Notes under the pieces: model-generated
The model's input: the letters and a program-made list of their open reading frames with translations, nothing else
What the model was told of the DNA's origin: nothing
Database searches by the model: none
DNA from: Limnohabitans kasalickyi
GTDB taxonomy: Bacteria > Pseudomonadota > Gammaproteobacteria > Burkholderiales > Burkholderiaceae_C
Assembly (NCBI GenBank): GCA_965234325.1
Contig: OZ248418.1
Span: 145,557 to 209,556 of the forward strand
Reading direction: 5' to 3'
DNA: 64,000 bases
Shown here: piece after piece, positions 7,966-15,166 of the stretch
How positions within the stretch are numbered: position 1 is the first letter of the stretch
How the letters are laid out: each line of letters starts with the position of its first letter
Translations under genes and position numbers: made by a program

Positions 7966-8685
7966 ATGAAGGCTCCCACCCCCGCCAAACCCTTGCCTGT
8001 GTATCTGCAAATCGCAGAGTTGCTGACGCGCCAGATCAAGGCGGGTTATTGGCAAAGTGGTGAGCGTTTGCCCACCGAGGCGGAGTTGGCCGACTCGTTG
8101 TCGGTGGCAGTGGGCACCTTGCGCAAGTCGCTGGCGTTGCTGTCGGAGCAGGGTGTATTGGAGCGCATTCAAGGCTCGGGCACCTATGTGCGCCGCGCCG
8201 AAGGCTCGCAGCGCATTTATGAGCTGTTTCGCTTGGAGTTGACCACGGGGCCCGGTTTGCCAACCGCACATATTTTGGAGGTCAGCCGCTGCGCGCGTCC
8301 CGCCCATGTGCCGCTGTTGGGCGCCGATGCGCAAGCCCCTGTTTGGCGGGTGCGCCGTTTGCGCTTTTTGAGCCAAGTGCCTGTAGCGTTAGAAGAAATT
8401 TGGTTTGACGGCGCGCTGGCTTCCACCTTGCAAGCGTCAGACTTCGGCGACTCTATGTACTTGTTCTACCAAACCCAGTTTCAAGTTTGGATTGCCCGCG
8501 TTGAAGACCGCATCAGCGCCGCACCCGCACCCGAGTGGGCCGCACCGCCTTTGGGCATGCGAGCCGGTCAAAACGCGGGCTTCATTGAGCGGCTGTCGTG
8601 GACCGCCAGCAACACCTTGGCGGAGTTTTCGCAAACGTGGTTTGACCCGGCTGTGTGTCGGTATGTGTCGCGGATTAGTCAGTGA
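7966..8685 (+). CDS. GntR-family transcriptional regulator with UTRA domain, SmoD-like
   Basis: 239 aa. An N-terminal winged helix-turn-helix (PLPVYLQIAELLTRQI ... RLPTEAELADSLSVAVGTLRKSL) is followed by a UTRA effector-binding domain, the HutC subfamily layout. Such repressors usually bind a sugar or sugar phosphate and control adjacent catabolic genes. It is divergent from the monooxygenase operon, and the shared 19-bp element is its likely operator. I use the ATG at 7966; an in-frame ATG at 7927 would add 13 residues with no family similarity. Confidence 0.85.
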   Translation: MKAPTPAKPLPVYLQIAELLTRQIKAGYWQSGERLPTEAELADSLSVAVGTLRKSLALLSEQGVLERIQGSGTYVRRAEGSQRIYELFRLELTTGPGLPTAHILEVSRCARPAHVPLLGADAQAPVWRVRRLRFLSQVPVALEEIWFDGALASTLQASDFGDSMYLFYQTQFQVWIARVEDRISAAPAPEWAAPPLGMRAGQNAGFIERLSWTASNTLAEFSQTWFDPAVCRYVSRISQ

Positions 8686-8769
8686 ATGGTTTTTGACGGT
8701 TACCGTATTTGTTAGTTCGTATGGCGTGAGTTGGTCTGGTTTTTCGTGATTGCTTGCATTGCAGGTGCT

Positions 8770-8792
8770 TTTTGGCGCAAAATGCGCCAAAA
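8770..8792 (+). promoter_or_regulatory. Perfect inverted repeat overlapping the antitoxin ribosome binding site
   Basis: TTTTGGCGCA, three A residues, then TGCGCCAAAA: a 10-bp perfect inverted repeat. The right arm overlaps the AAAAGGAG Shine-Dalgarno sequence of the ParD-like gene (ATG at 8803). It could be a DNA operator for toxin-antitoxin autoregulation or an RNA hairpin that hides the ribosome binding site. Confidence 0.6.
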
Positions 8793-8802
8793 GGAGATTG
8801 TC

Positions 8803-9138
8803 ATGACCACAACTTCGTCATCATTTGCATCCGTCAAATTGCCTTCCGGTCTGGTCAAGCAGGCCCGTGAAGCGGCAACGCCCATGCGCCGTTCGGTGGC
8901 GGGACAGATCGAGTATTGGGCCACGCTGGGGCGGATTGCCGAGGCCTCAGGCTTGACCGTCTCTGAGGCTAGAGAGGCCATCACACGCTACGATGTCCAT
9001 CAATTTGGGGGAAATGACGCTGATCCGCTGGACGCTATCGAAGCAGAATTTTTGGCCGCGGAAAGCACCGGTCGCTTGGCCCAGGCAGTTCGGCAGACGG
9101 TTCAGAGTAACCGCCGTCAGATCGTGAAGGCTGCCTGA
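8803..9138 (+). CDS. ParD-like antitoxin
   Basis: 111 aa. The N-terminal half (SVKLPSGLVKQAREAA ... RSVAGQIEYWATLGRIAEA) resembles ParD-like ribbon-helix-helix proteins that bind DNA as dimers. The acidic C-terminal part probably wraps the toxin. The ATG at 8803 is set by a strong AAAAGGAG and gives the family length; the frame extends upstream without family sequence. The zeta-type toxin starts 13 bp later, which is the usual antitoxin-first order. Confidence 0.75.
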   Translation: MTTTSSSFASVKLPSGLVKQAREAATPMRRSVAGQIEYWATLGRIAEASGLTVSEAREAITRYDVHQFGGNDADPLDAIEAEFLAAESTGRLAQAVRQTVQSNRRQIVKAA

Positions 9139-9151
9139 GCGATTACCGCGT

Positions 9152-9766
9152 TTGAAACCCGTTTTCTATTTGTTGGCTGGCCCCAACGGGGCTGGTAAAT
9201 CCACGCTGTACCGTGCAGCCATTTCTTCGGGCTTGCTTCCGGCGGATGCTGAGTTCGTGAATGCGGACCTTCATGAGGCGGCTTCCCTGCAGCACATCAT
9301 CGATCCAGAGGAGCGATCGGCCCAAGCTCGGACATGGGCCACTGCACGTCGCACAGCTTGTCTGGCGCTGCGGCGGTCTTTTGTGAGTGAAACCGTGTTT
9401 TCGCACCCATCCAAGTTGGCTTTGATGAAGGATGCCAGAGCGACTGGCTTTGCGGTGGTGTTGCTGGTGGTTTGTGTCAATGAACCACGTCAGCTGTTGG
9501 GTCGGGTTGCGCAACGCGTGGCCGAAGGCGGACACGATGTCCCGCCGGAGCGCATTCTGGCGCGTTACCCCAGAACCTTGCTGCATTTGAAGGACGCTAT
9601 CCCGCTGGCTGATCTGGCCCTGCTTTACGACACCTCGGGGGTGGGGCGACAAGGTATTTCTGGCCCTAAACTGGTAGCTCGCTGGCGTGATGGCGTTTGG
9701 AATTGGCAGGTGCCACGACCGCCTGTCTGGGCCAAAAAAGTAAAGCCTGTCACGCCAGTTTCATGA
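9152..9766 (+). CDS. Zeta-toxin-family kinase
   Basis: 204 aa. Walker A GPNGAGKST lies at residues 10-18, the acidic EFVNADL follows, then FVSETVFSHPSK and the basic RVAEGGHDVPPERILARYPRTL, which are the recognised features of zeta toxins. Classical zeta phosphorylates UDP-N-acetylglucosamine and poisons cell-wall synthesis. The start is TTG, since an in-frame TGA lies at 9125 and no ATG intervenes; MKPVFYLLAGPNG fits the family N-terminus. TTG plus the gap may keep toxin synthesis below antitoxin synthesis. Confidence 0.82.
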   Translation: MKPVFYLLAGPNGAGKSTLYRAAISSGLLPADAEFVNADLHEAASLQHIIDPEERSAQARTWATARRTACLALRRSFVSETVFSHPSKLALMKDARATGFAVVLLVVCVNEPRQLLGRVAQRVAEGGHDVPPERILARYPRTLLHLKDAIPLADLALLYDTSGVGRQGISGPKLVARWRDGVWNWQVPRPPVWAKKVKPVTPVS

Positions 9767-9796
9767 ATATGACGGGCAGGGACAGTCTCATTTGAC

Positions 9797-11059
9797 TCAT
9801 CCCAACAAATCTTGCAAAGTCCGTGCAATCACCTTAGTAGCGCGGCGCAAGTCTTCCAAGTCCAAACGCTCATCTGCGCGCTTGGCGTGGGACTCCAACA
9901 CCGTGCGTGGACCCGCGCCGTAAATCACACCTGGAATGCCGCGTTCGCCGTAGAGGCGCACATCGGTGTAGAGCGGGGTGCCCATGGCGGGGATGGGTTC
10001 GCCAAAGAGCTGCTCACCATGTTTTTGAATGGCATCGACCAAGGGCTTGTTGCCCGCCAGCGGTTGCATGCTGTGGGCCATCAACATGCGTTTGATGTCG
10101 ACGCTGATGTGCATGTCGGCTGCACGGCCTTGGTTGAAGCCCGCTACCGCATCGGCAATAACTTGGCGAATGCTGGCTTCGACCTCGACGGGGTTTTCTT
10201 CGGGGATCATGCGGCGATCGAGCTTGAGCATGACCTTGCCGGGGATGACGTTGGTGTTGGTGCCGCCTTCAATCAGGCCCACGTTTACGTAAGGGTGGCT
10301 GATGCCTTCGACCTTGGAGGTGACGGCTTTGTAGAGGGTATTTTGGTGGTACAGCGCGTTGAGCACGGCCACCGCGCCTTGCAGGGCGTCCACACCGGTT
10401 TCGGGAATGGCGGCATGGGCCATCTTGCCGTGCACGGTGACTTCCATTTGCAAGCAGCCGTTGTGCGCAGTGACCACTTGGTAGCTGAAGCCTGCGGCGA
10501 TCATCAAGTCGGGTTTGGTCAGGCCTTTGTCGAGTAACCAGCCGGGGCCGAGCAGGCCGCCGAACTCTTCGTCGTAAGTGAAGTGCAGTTCGAGGTTGCC
10601 GTTGAGCTTGTGGTTCGCGGCTTGGTTCACCGCTTCCAAAGCGCGGGTGGCAAAGGTGAAGGTGGAGAAATCGCACTTGCTCACGGCGCTGGCGCGGCCG
10701 TAAATTTTGCCGTCCACGATGTCGCCGCCGTAGGGGTTTTGGGTCCAGCCTTCACCGGGTGGCACCACGTCGCCGTGGGCGTTGAGGGCGATGGTTTTGC
10801 CTGCGCCGTATGGGCGGCGCACGATCAGGTTGGTGATGGTTTCTAGGCCGTAGGCTTTGACATCTGCTTCTGGTACAGCGTGTTTTTCGGCGTCAAAGCC
10901 AAAGTCTTTCAGCAGCGTGGCGGTGCGCTCGGCGTGGGGGGCGTTGTTGCCGGGGGGCGTGTCGGTGGGAACGCGGATGAGTTCTTGCAAGAACTTCACC
11001 TGCTCGTCAAAGTGCGCGTCAATCCAGGCGTCGAGTTGGGCGTAGGTGGTGTTGCTCAT
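9797..11059 (-). CDS. M20-family metallohydrolase in the allantoin operon
   Basis: 420 aa ArgE/DapE-type zinc amidohydrolase. Metal-ligand signatures are visible: NAHGDVVPPGEGW (His/Asp) and FTYDEEFGG (Glu-Glu pair, catalytic base and ligand). The dimerisation domain occupies roughly the middle third. It is the last gene of the minus-strand GntR-puuE-uraD/allC operon, 72 bp after the fusion gene. The pathway needs an enzyme acting on ureidoglycine or ureidoglycolate after the AllC step and no allA is seen in this window, so this is a candidate. A general deacylase or carbamoyl-amino-acid hydrolase role is equally possible. Confidence 0.75.
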   Translation of the reverse strand: MSNTTYAQLDAWIDAHFDEQVKFLQELIRVPTDTPPGNNAPHAERTATLLKDFGFDAEKHAVPEADVKAYGLETITNLIVRRPYGAGKTIALNAHGDVVPPGEGWTQNPYGGDIVDGKIYGRASAVSKCDFSTFTFATRALEAVNQAANHKLNGNLELHFTYDEEFGGLLGPGWLLDKGLTKPDLMIAAGFSYQVVTAHNGCLQMEVTVHGKMAHAAIPETGVDALQGAVAVLNALYHQNTLYKAVTSKVEGISHPYVNVGLIEGGTNTNVIPGKVMLKLDRRMIPEENPVEVEASIRQVIADAVAGFNQGRAADMHISVDIKRMLMAHSMQPLAGNKPLVDAIQKHGEQLFGEPIPAMGTPLYTDVRLYGERGIPGVIYGAGPRTVLESHAKRADERLDLEDLRRATKVIARTLQDLLG

Positions 11060-11131
11060 GGTGTGTCTCTTGTTGTGTGGGGTAGCAGTTGTTTGATGGC
11101 GTGCGTGGCGTCTTATGTCGATGTGGTCGCA

Positions 11132-12934
11132 TCACGCGTGAAGGTTGTGCAGCAAGTGCATGAAGGCGTCCACTGCCAGTTGGATGTCGTCGCTGGTGGT
11201 GGATTCCAGCGGGTTGTGGCTGATGCCTGCGTTTTGGCCGCGCACAAACAACATGGCTTGGGGCATGACTTCGTGCAGCTTCATCGCGTCGTGGCCTGCG
11301 CCGCTGGGCAGGTGGAACACGGGCACGCCCAAGCTTTGCAGGGCTTGTTCCCAAATGCCTTGCAGCTTGGCGTCGCTCGGTGCGGCGCTGGCGCGCATGG
11401 TTTCTTCCAAGGTGTAGTGCAGGCCACGGCGTTCGCAGATGGCTTTGAGGACGGCGAGCACGTCGTTCATCAGCGCATCGCGCATGGCGTCGGTGGTGGC
11501 GCGTAAGTCGAGGCTGAATTGGCAGCGTCCTGGAACCACGTTGATGGAGCCATTGGGCACGGTGAGCATGCCCACGGTACCAACCAAGTTGGGTTGCTGT
11601 GCGGCGCGTTTTTCGACAAACAAAGCCAGCTCAGCCACGGCAGTGGCCGCATCGCGGCGGCGGTCCATCGGTGTGGTTCCGGCGTGGCTGGCCATACCAA
11701 TAATTTCGCCGACAAAGCGCACGCTGCCGTTGATGGAGGTGACCACGCCCAGAGGAATGTCGAGCTCGTTGAGCACAGGGCCTTGCTCGATGTGAACTTC
11801 CACAAAGCCCAAATACTCAGCCGCGTTACGAGTGAGTTGAGGAATGTCGTTGATGTTCAAACCTGCGTGCTTCATGGCTTGGCGCATCGTGATGCCGTCT
11901 GCATCTTTTTGGTCCAGCCACTCGTGTTTAAAGTCGCCCACCAACGCACCAGAGCCGAGGAAGGTGGCTTTGTAACGTTGGCCTTCTTCTTCGGCAAAGG
12001 CCACCACTTCAAGGTTGAAGGGCAAACGCTTGCCCGCACGGGCCAGCTCCCGCACGCAGGCCATGGGCACGAAGATGCCGAGGCGTCCGTCGTACTTGCC
12101 GCCATTGCGCACGGTGTCGTAATGCGAGCCAGTCATCAAAGTTTTGGCTTTGGATGCTGTGTCCGTGTGTGCCGCTTTGTAAACGCCCACCACGTTGCCC
12201 ACCGCGTCGATGTGCACGTCATCAAAGCCGCAGGCCTTCATGCCCAGCTCAATCGTGCGGGCGCATTTCAGGTGTGCGTCGGTCAGGTAAGTGACGGTGA
12301 GCTCTTCGCGCGCGGCGTGTGGCGCTTGTGGGTTGACCGCGCCAACATCGCTGAACTGGGCCAGCCATTCGTGCCAGTCCCATACCTCGTGGCCCAGCGC
12401 GGGCTCGTAGCCCAGCTTGTCGTTGAGGCGAATTTCCACGATGCGGTGGATGTTGCGCAAGCACTCGGCCAGTTCGTAGTCGGGGTGGTTGTGCAGGCGG
12501 CGCTCAAAGGTGCTGATGATTTGCTGCTTGTTCAGGCCCGAGCCACGCGGGCCGCGCACGGCCAAGATGAATGGAAAACCAAATTTGGCGTTGTAGCTGG
12601 CGTTGAGCTGCTGGATGTGCGCAAACTCTTCAGGCGTGCAGTGGGTCAGGCCGGCTTTGGTTTGCTCGTTGGTCGATTCAGCGGTGAGACTTTTGCTCAC
12701 CATCGCTTTGCCTGCCAACTCAGGGTGGGCACGTACCAAGGCGAGTTGGGGCTCGCGGCCAGCTTTGGTCAGCACCTTCACCATCGCGTGTTTGAGCGAT
12801 GCGGCTGATGCAAATGGGCGGGCGTCTAGTGCTTGCTCGGCAATCCAATCGGAGTGCTCGTACAAGCCGGTCAGCAGGGCCGCTGCCTCAGCGCGGGGCA
12901 GGGTGTTGATTTGGTTCAGCGTGGTGGTGCTCAT
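11132..12934 (-). CDS. Fusion: OHCU decarboxylase (UraD) - allantoate amidohydrolase (AllC)
   Basis: 600 aa with two enzymes joined. Residues ~1-170 are UraD-like: RAHPELAGK (catalytic His), FERRLHNHP and NIHRIVEIRL; this domain makes S-allantoin from 2-oxo-4-hydroxy-4-carboxy-5-ureidoimidazoline. Residues ~185-600 are an AllC/hydantoinase-carbamoylase M20-type domain with TGSHYDTVRNGGKYDGRLG, EEEGQRY, HIEQGPVLN and SHNPLEST. It hydrolyses allantoate to ureidoglycine, CO2 and ammonia. The steps flank PuuE, encoded immediately upstream, so a single polypeptide handles the steps before and after allantoinase. No frameshift is visible at the junction. Confidence 0.9.
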   Translation of the reverse strand: MSTTTLNQINTLPRAEAAALLTGLYEHSDWIAEQALDARPFASAASLKHAMVKVLTKAGREPQLALVRAHPELAGKAMVSKSLTAESTNEQTKAGLTHCTPEEFAHIQQLNASYNAKFGFPFILAVRGPRGSGLNKQQIISTFERRLHNHPDYELAECLRNIHRIVEIRLNDKLGYEPALGHEVWDWHEWLAQFSDVGAVNPQAPHAAREELTVTYLTDAHLKCARTIELGMKACGFDDVHIDAVGNVVGVYKAAHTDTASKAKTLMTGSHYDTVRNGGKYDGRLGIFVPMACVRELARAGKRLPFNLEVVAFAEEEGQRYKATFLGSGALVGDFKHEWLDQKDADGITMRQAMKHAGLNINDIPQLTRNAAEYLGFVEVHIEQGPVLNELDIPLGVVTSINGSVRFVGEIIGMASHAGTTPMDRRRDAATAVAELALFVEKRAAQQPNLVGTVGMLTVPNGSINVVPGRCQFSLDLRATTDAMRDALMNDVLAVLKAICERRGLHYTLEETMRASAAPSDAKLQGIWEQALQSLGVPVFHLPSGAGHDAMKLHEVMPQAMLFVRGQNAGISHNPLESTTSDDIQLAVDAFMHLLHNLHA

Positions 12935-12949
12935 GGGGATGTTCTGCTG

Positions 12950-13933
12950 TTAGTTGCCGCTGTAGGGATGCACTTGTTTCCAATGGCGCGCGATGTCGAT
13001 GCGGCGGGCCACCCACACACGGTCGTGTTTGGCGATGTGATCTAGGAACTTTTGCAATGCCACGATGCGGCCTGGCTTGCCCAACAAGCGGCAGTGCATG
13101 CCGATGCTCATCATCTTGGGGGCGTTGTCACCGTCAGGGTCACCCTCGGCGTAGAGCGCGTCAAAGCTGTCGCGCAGATACACAAAGAAGTCGTCTGCTT
13201 GGCTAAAGCCTTGGGGCAGGGAAAACCGCATGTCGTTGCAATCCATCGTGTAAGGCACGACGAGTTGGGGCACCACGTCGCCATTGGTTTTTTGGACCTT
13301 CATCCAAAACGGCAGGTCTTCGCCGTAGTAGTCGCTGTCGTATTCAAAGCCACCGTGGTCGGCCACGAGGCGGCGGGTATTGGGGCTGTCGCGGCCGGTG
13401 TACCAGCCTGCGCCATGAATGCTGTTGCCGTGCGTGGTGCTTGTGAGGCGCTCGATGATCTCGATGCCTTGGTTCATGTGCGCACGCTCGGTGGCTTCGT
13501 CGGTGGTTTGGTAGTTGATCCAGCGGTAGCCGTGACAGGCAATTTCGTGGCCTAGCTCGACGAAGGCAGCGGTGAGTTCAGGGTGGCGTTCAAGCGCCAT
13601 GCTCACGCCAAATACGGTGAGAGGCAGGCCGCGTTTTTCAAACTCGCGCAGGATGCGCCAAACGCCCACGCGTGAGCCGTATTCGTAAATGCCTTCCATG
13701 CTCAGGTGACGATCTGGAAAGCTAGGCGGGTTGAACATTTCGCTCAAAAACATCTCGCTGCCGGCATCGCCGTGCACGGTGGCGTTCTCGCCGCCTTCTT
13801 CATAGTTCAGCACAAACTGAACCGCAATGCGGGCTTGGTTGGGCCACTGGGCGTGCGGGACTTGGCGGCCATAGCCCACCAAGTCGCGGGGGTAGGCGGC
13901 GGTGCTGTCGTAGGTGGCGTTGGGGTTAGACAT
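12950..13933 (-). CDS. puuE: Allantoinase PuuE (polysaccharide-deacetylase fold)
   Basis: 327 aa, the length of cofactor-independent allantoinases of the NodB/polysaccharide deacetylase superfamily. The N-terminus DLVGYGRQVPHAQWPNQARIA and the segments ELGHEIACHGYRWINYQ and GWYTGRDSPNTRRLV are characteristic. It opens the hydantoin ring of allantoin to give allantoate. It lies 15 bp upstream of the UraD-AllC fusion and 11 bp after the GntR gene, clearly one operon. Confidence 0.92.
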   Translation of the reverse strand: MSNPNATYDSTAAYPRDLVGYGRQVPHAQWPNQARIAVQFVLNYEEGGENATVHGDAGSEMFLSEMFNPPSFPDRHLSMEGIYEYGSRVGVWRILREFEKRGLPLTVFGVSMALERHPELTAAFVELGHEIACHGYRWINYQTTDEATERAHMNQGIEIIERLTSTTHGNSIHGAGWYTGRDSPNTRRLVADHGGFEYDSDYYGEDLPFWMKVQKTNGDVVPQLVVPYTMDCNDMRFSLPQGFSQADDFFVYLRDSFDALYAEGDPDGDNAPKMMSIGMHCRLLGKPGRIVALQKFLDHIAKHDRVWVARRIDIARHWKQVHPYSGN

Positions 13934-13944
13934 TCAAATACTCC

Positions 13945-14613
13945 TTAGGCCAACGCCATCGCAATGTCGTTGCTGGGCACTTTGCGGTCGAGGGCCAAGC
14001 CTTCCTCCACATTGCGCAAGTGTTCGTCCATCAGCTTGACGGCCAAGTCTTCGTCTTTGGCCGCAATGGCTTTCAAAATTTCGGCGTGTTCTTCGGCCGA
14101 ATGTTCGGCGGCATTTGTGCTTTGGTACATCAGGGTGATGAGAGCACAGCGAGAAATCAGCTCGGTCAACATTTGTGCCAGCACATCGTTGCCCATCAGC
14201 TCGGCCATGCGCACATGGAAGTCGCCCAGCAAGTCGGTCCGGCCCGGCACATCGCCACGGCTGACAGCGGCTTTTTCTTCGGCCACGTGCTCTTTGAGGG
14301 CTTTGATTTGCGCGGGGGTGACGTTGCGCACGAAACTGCGGGTCATTTCAGCTTCGATCATGCGGCGCACCGCAAATACTTGACGTGCTTCGTCAGACGA
14401 GGGGGTTGCTACAAAAGCGCCGCGCGCAGGCTCCATGCGGATCAGGCGTTTTTGCGCCAACTGAAACAGGGCTTGTCGAATGAGGGTGCGCGAGACGCTG
14501 AAGTGGTCGGCCAGCTTTTGTTCAGCCAGCTTGGTGCCGGGGTGCAGGCGATGTTCGACGATCGCTTTGGTCATCGCGTCCACAATGGTTCGGGTGGCGG
14601 TTGAACTGTCCAT
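13945..14613 (-). CDS. GntR-family regulator (FCD domain) of purine catabolism
   Basis: 222 aa: N-terminal winged HTH (PGTKLAEQKLADHFSVSRTLIRQALFQLAQ) and a C-terminal all-helical FCD ligand domain (about 80-215) with conserved metal-ligand positions such as the HVRMAEL and EHAEILKAI segments. It is the first gene of the allantoin operon and divergent from uraH. The TGTATACA element at 14664-14679, repeated before puuD, is its probable operator. The ligand may be urate or allantoin; the sequence alone does not show it. Confidence 0.88.
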   Translation of the reverse strand: MDSSTATRTIVDAMTKAIVEHRLHPGTKLAEQKLADHFSVSRTLIRQALFQLAQKRLIRMEPARGAFVATPSSDEARQVFAVRRMIEAEMTRSFVRNVTPAQIKALKEHVAEEKAAVSRGDVPGRTDLLGDFHVRMAELMGNDVLAQMLTELISRCALITLMYQSTNAAEHSAEEHAEILKAIAAKDEDLAVKLMDEHLRNVEEGLALDRKVPSNDIAMALA

Positions 14614-14663
14614 TTAGAGTCTCCGTGCGATGTCAATTTTCAGAAATGATAGCTGCAAATACC

Positions 14664-14680
14664 AAAACTGTATACACTTT
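14664..14680. promoter_or_regulatory. Purine-regulon operator (TGTATACA element)
   Basis: AAAACTGTATACACTT is identical over 16 nt to 25502-25517 upstream of puuD. It sits between the divergent GntR gene and uraH, 51 bp from the GntR start. The palindromic GTATAC core fits a FadR/FCD-type dimer. Confidence 0.65.
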
Positions 14681-14721
14681 CTGTCGACCATGTCGGTCAC
14701 CGTCATTTTTTGGAGCGTTTC

Positions 14722-15075
14722 ATGGGATTGAGCACACACGTTTTAGACACCATGCACGGTGGTCCTGCCGCGGGCATGAAGGTTTCGCTGTTCACCACAG
14801 ACAACGGGCAAGCCACGCTGGTCAAGTCGTTCACCCTGAACCACGATGGACGCAATCCCGATGGTTTGTTGTACGACAACGACAGCTTGAAAAAAGGCAC
14901 TTATCGATTGGTGTTTGACGTCAAGGGGTACTTTGCCTCTAAAAATGTTGAATTGCCTGAACCCAATTTTTTAGACCGAGTCAGCCTTGACTTCGGGGTG
15001 GCGCATACAGATCAGCACTATCACGTTCCGTTGCTGGTAAGTCCTTGGAGTTACTCGACGTACCGCGGGTCTTAA
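14722..15075 (+). CDS. uraH: 5-hydroxyisourate hydrolase
   Basis: 117 aa transthyretin-like enzyme. Both diagnostic features are present: the N-terminal LSTHVLDTMHGGPA (active-site His) and the C-terminal YRGS tetrapeptide. It converts 5-hydroxyisourate to OHCU, between PuuD and the UraD domain. The ATG at 14722 has TGGAG seven bases upstream; an upstream TTG would add four residues. Unlike the rest of the allantoin genes it is on the plus strand, together with xdhABC. Confidence 0.94.
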   Translation: MGLSTHVLDTMHGGPAAGMKVSLFTTDNGQATLVKSFTLNHDGRNPDGLLYDNDSLKKGTYRLVFDVKGYFASKNVELPEPNFLDRVSLDFGVAHTDQHYHVPLLVSPWSYSTYRGS

Positions 15076-15081
15076 TTTTTT

Positions 15082-15102
15082 TGTATACCAAGCAGCATAC
15101 TT
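15082..15102. promoter_or_regulatory. Candidate related operator upstream of xdhA
   Basis: TGTATACCAAGCAGCATACTT contains a GTATAC core like the 14664 and 25502 elements plus a second CATACTT half. It lies between the uraH stop and the xdhA start. It is weaker than the two identical copies. Confidence 0.4.
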
Positions 15103-15166
15103 GCCGCGGATTTGGGATGCATGTCACTAAAATCAGGGTCTTCCCTCAAGACCTCCACATCCCACC

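Noticed and set aside
11519..12808. 429-codon open frame on the plus strand
   Set aside because: It runs antisense to the UraD-AllC gene, whose domains are clear; the peptide is His/Val-rich with no domain.
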